Shown one piece after another: positions 5,544 to 5,869 of a DNA stretch of 5,869 nucleotides. The stretch is taken from NCBI GenBank assembly GCA_003512825.1, contig DOOI01000174.1, forward strand, positions 1,453 through 7,321, given 5' to 3'. The notes below the pieces were generated by a model, which saw only the letters and a list, made by a program, of their open reading frames with translations, was not told the origin of the DNA and did no database searches. Every line of letters begins with the position of its first letter. The stretch's first letter is position 1. This DNA is from Paracoccaceae bacterium. Its GTDB lineage: Bacteria > Pseudomonadota > Alphaproteobacteria > Rhodobacterales > Rhodobacteraceae. Position numbers and translations under genes: made by a program.

Positions 5544-5869
5544 TTATTGCGGGCGGCCGTAATAGAGGCCGACCACATGTTCGGCTTCTGCGAAGAACAA
5601 CCAGCGTGACGCAAAGATGCCCGCAATATGGGAAAGCACGGCGATGAGTGCTGCCATGTGGCCCATGGGCAAAATCAGCAATGCGAGTGGCAGGCCGTAG
5701 CCCAAGGCAAGGGCCAAGACACGCAGGCGGCGCGCGTGGCGACGCCCGACCCGGAAGACCATTTCCTGCATCAGATAATTGGTGCCGGTATGAGGCGGCT
5801 CGAAGGCGCGCACGGTGCCGGGGGTTAATCGGGTGGCCGTGGCAAGCGTGGTGTCGGATTGGCGGAAGT
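5544..5869 (-). CDS. dmsC: DmsC-like DMSO reductase membrane anchor, C-terminal part (runs off the right edge)
   Basis: The frame is open from the window edge to a TAA at 5546-5544, giving about 107 C-terminal residues. DmsC is the integral membrane subunit of the DMSO reductase (DmsABC) family. It anchors the molybdenum and iron-sulfur subunits and oxidises menaquinol or ubiquinol. Family-like features are the segment TVRAFEPPHTGTNYLMQEM, then a basic loop (GRRHARRLR), two membrane helices (about LALALGYGLPLALLILPMG and MAALIAVLSHIAGIFASRW), and the closing SRWLFFAEAEHVVGLYYG, which matches the typical C-terminal signature of this family. A GTG at 5813 could be mistaken for a start, but the conserved sequence continues upstream of it, so it is internal. 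The dmsA and dmsB partners would be expected beyond the right edge. The substrate could be another S- or N-oxide. Confidence 0.82.
   Translation of the reverse strand, partial: FRQSDTTLATATRLTPGTVRAFEPPHTGTNYLMQEMVFRVGRRHARRLRVLALALGYGLPLALLILPMGHMAALIAVLSHIAGIFASRWLFFAEAEHVVGLYYGRPQ

Overview
The window looks like ordinary chromosomal DNA from an alphaproteobacterium, most likely the Rhodobacterales (Roseobacter/Rhodobacter group). This rests on the moderately GC-rich, uniform codon use, a perfect FnrL-type operator, the alphaproteobacterial character of the GlyA and NAD kinase proteins, and the end of a DmsC-type DMSO reductase anchor. The lineage call is from recalled family resemblance, not from a search. 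I see no tRNA or rRNA gene, insertion sequence, CRISPR array, prophage gene or sign of recent transfer.

Layout, left to right. (1) The 3' end of an unrecognised plus-strand gene (to 215), closed by an intrinsic terminator (234-261). (2) A cytochrome b561 gene (346-822). (3) A perfect FNR/FnrL palindrome (861-874) upstream of a gene for a 61-residue membrane protein (938-1123). (4) A convergent minus-strand YbfF-like alpha/beta hydrolase (1144-1908). (5) Divergent from it, an uncharacterised 124-residue protein with one C-terminal membrane helix (1996-2370). Its last 57 bases overlap, tail to tail, a DUF817 multi-pass membrane protein gene (2314-3189, minus). (6) glyA, serine hydroxymethyltransferase (3298-4581, minus), with a strong hairpin terminator (3217-3249). 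(7) Divergent from glyA, NAD kinase (4753-5508, plus). (8) The C-terminal part of a DmsC-like subunit running in from the right edge (minus, stop at 5544).

Functionally this is a mix of central metabolism (one-carbon supply by GlyA, NADP supply by NAD kinase) and membrane redox genes (cytochrome b561, DmsC), plus small uncharacterised membrane proteins. Most genes appear to be single transcription units: neighbours are divergent or convergent, or are separated by terminators. The best regulatory signal is the FNR box. It suggests that the 61-residue membrane protein answers to oxygen, and a respiratory DMSO reductase gene is only a few kilobases away.

I did not find a convincing new multi-gene system. 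The items most worth following are the FNR-controlled small membrane protein, the tail-to-tail gene overlap, and the 124-residue basic protein with a C-terminal anchor.
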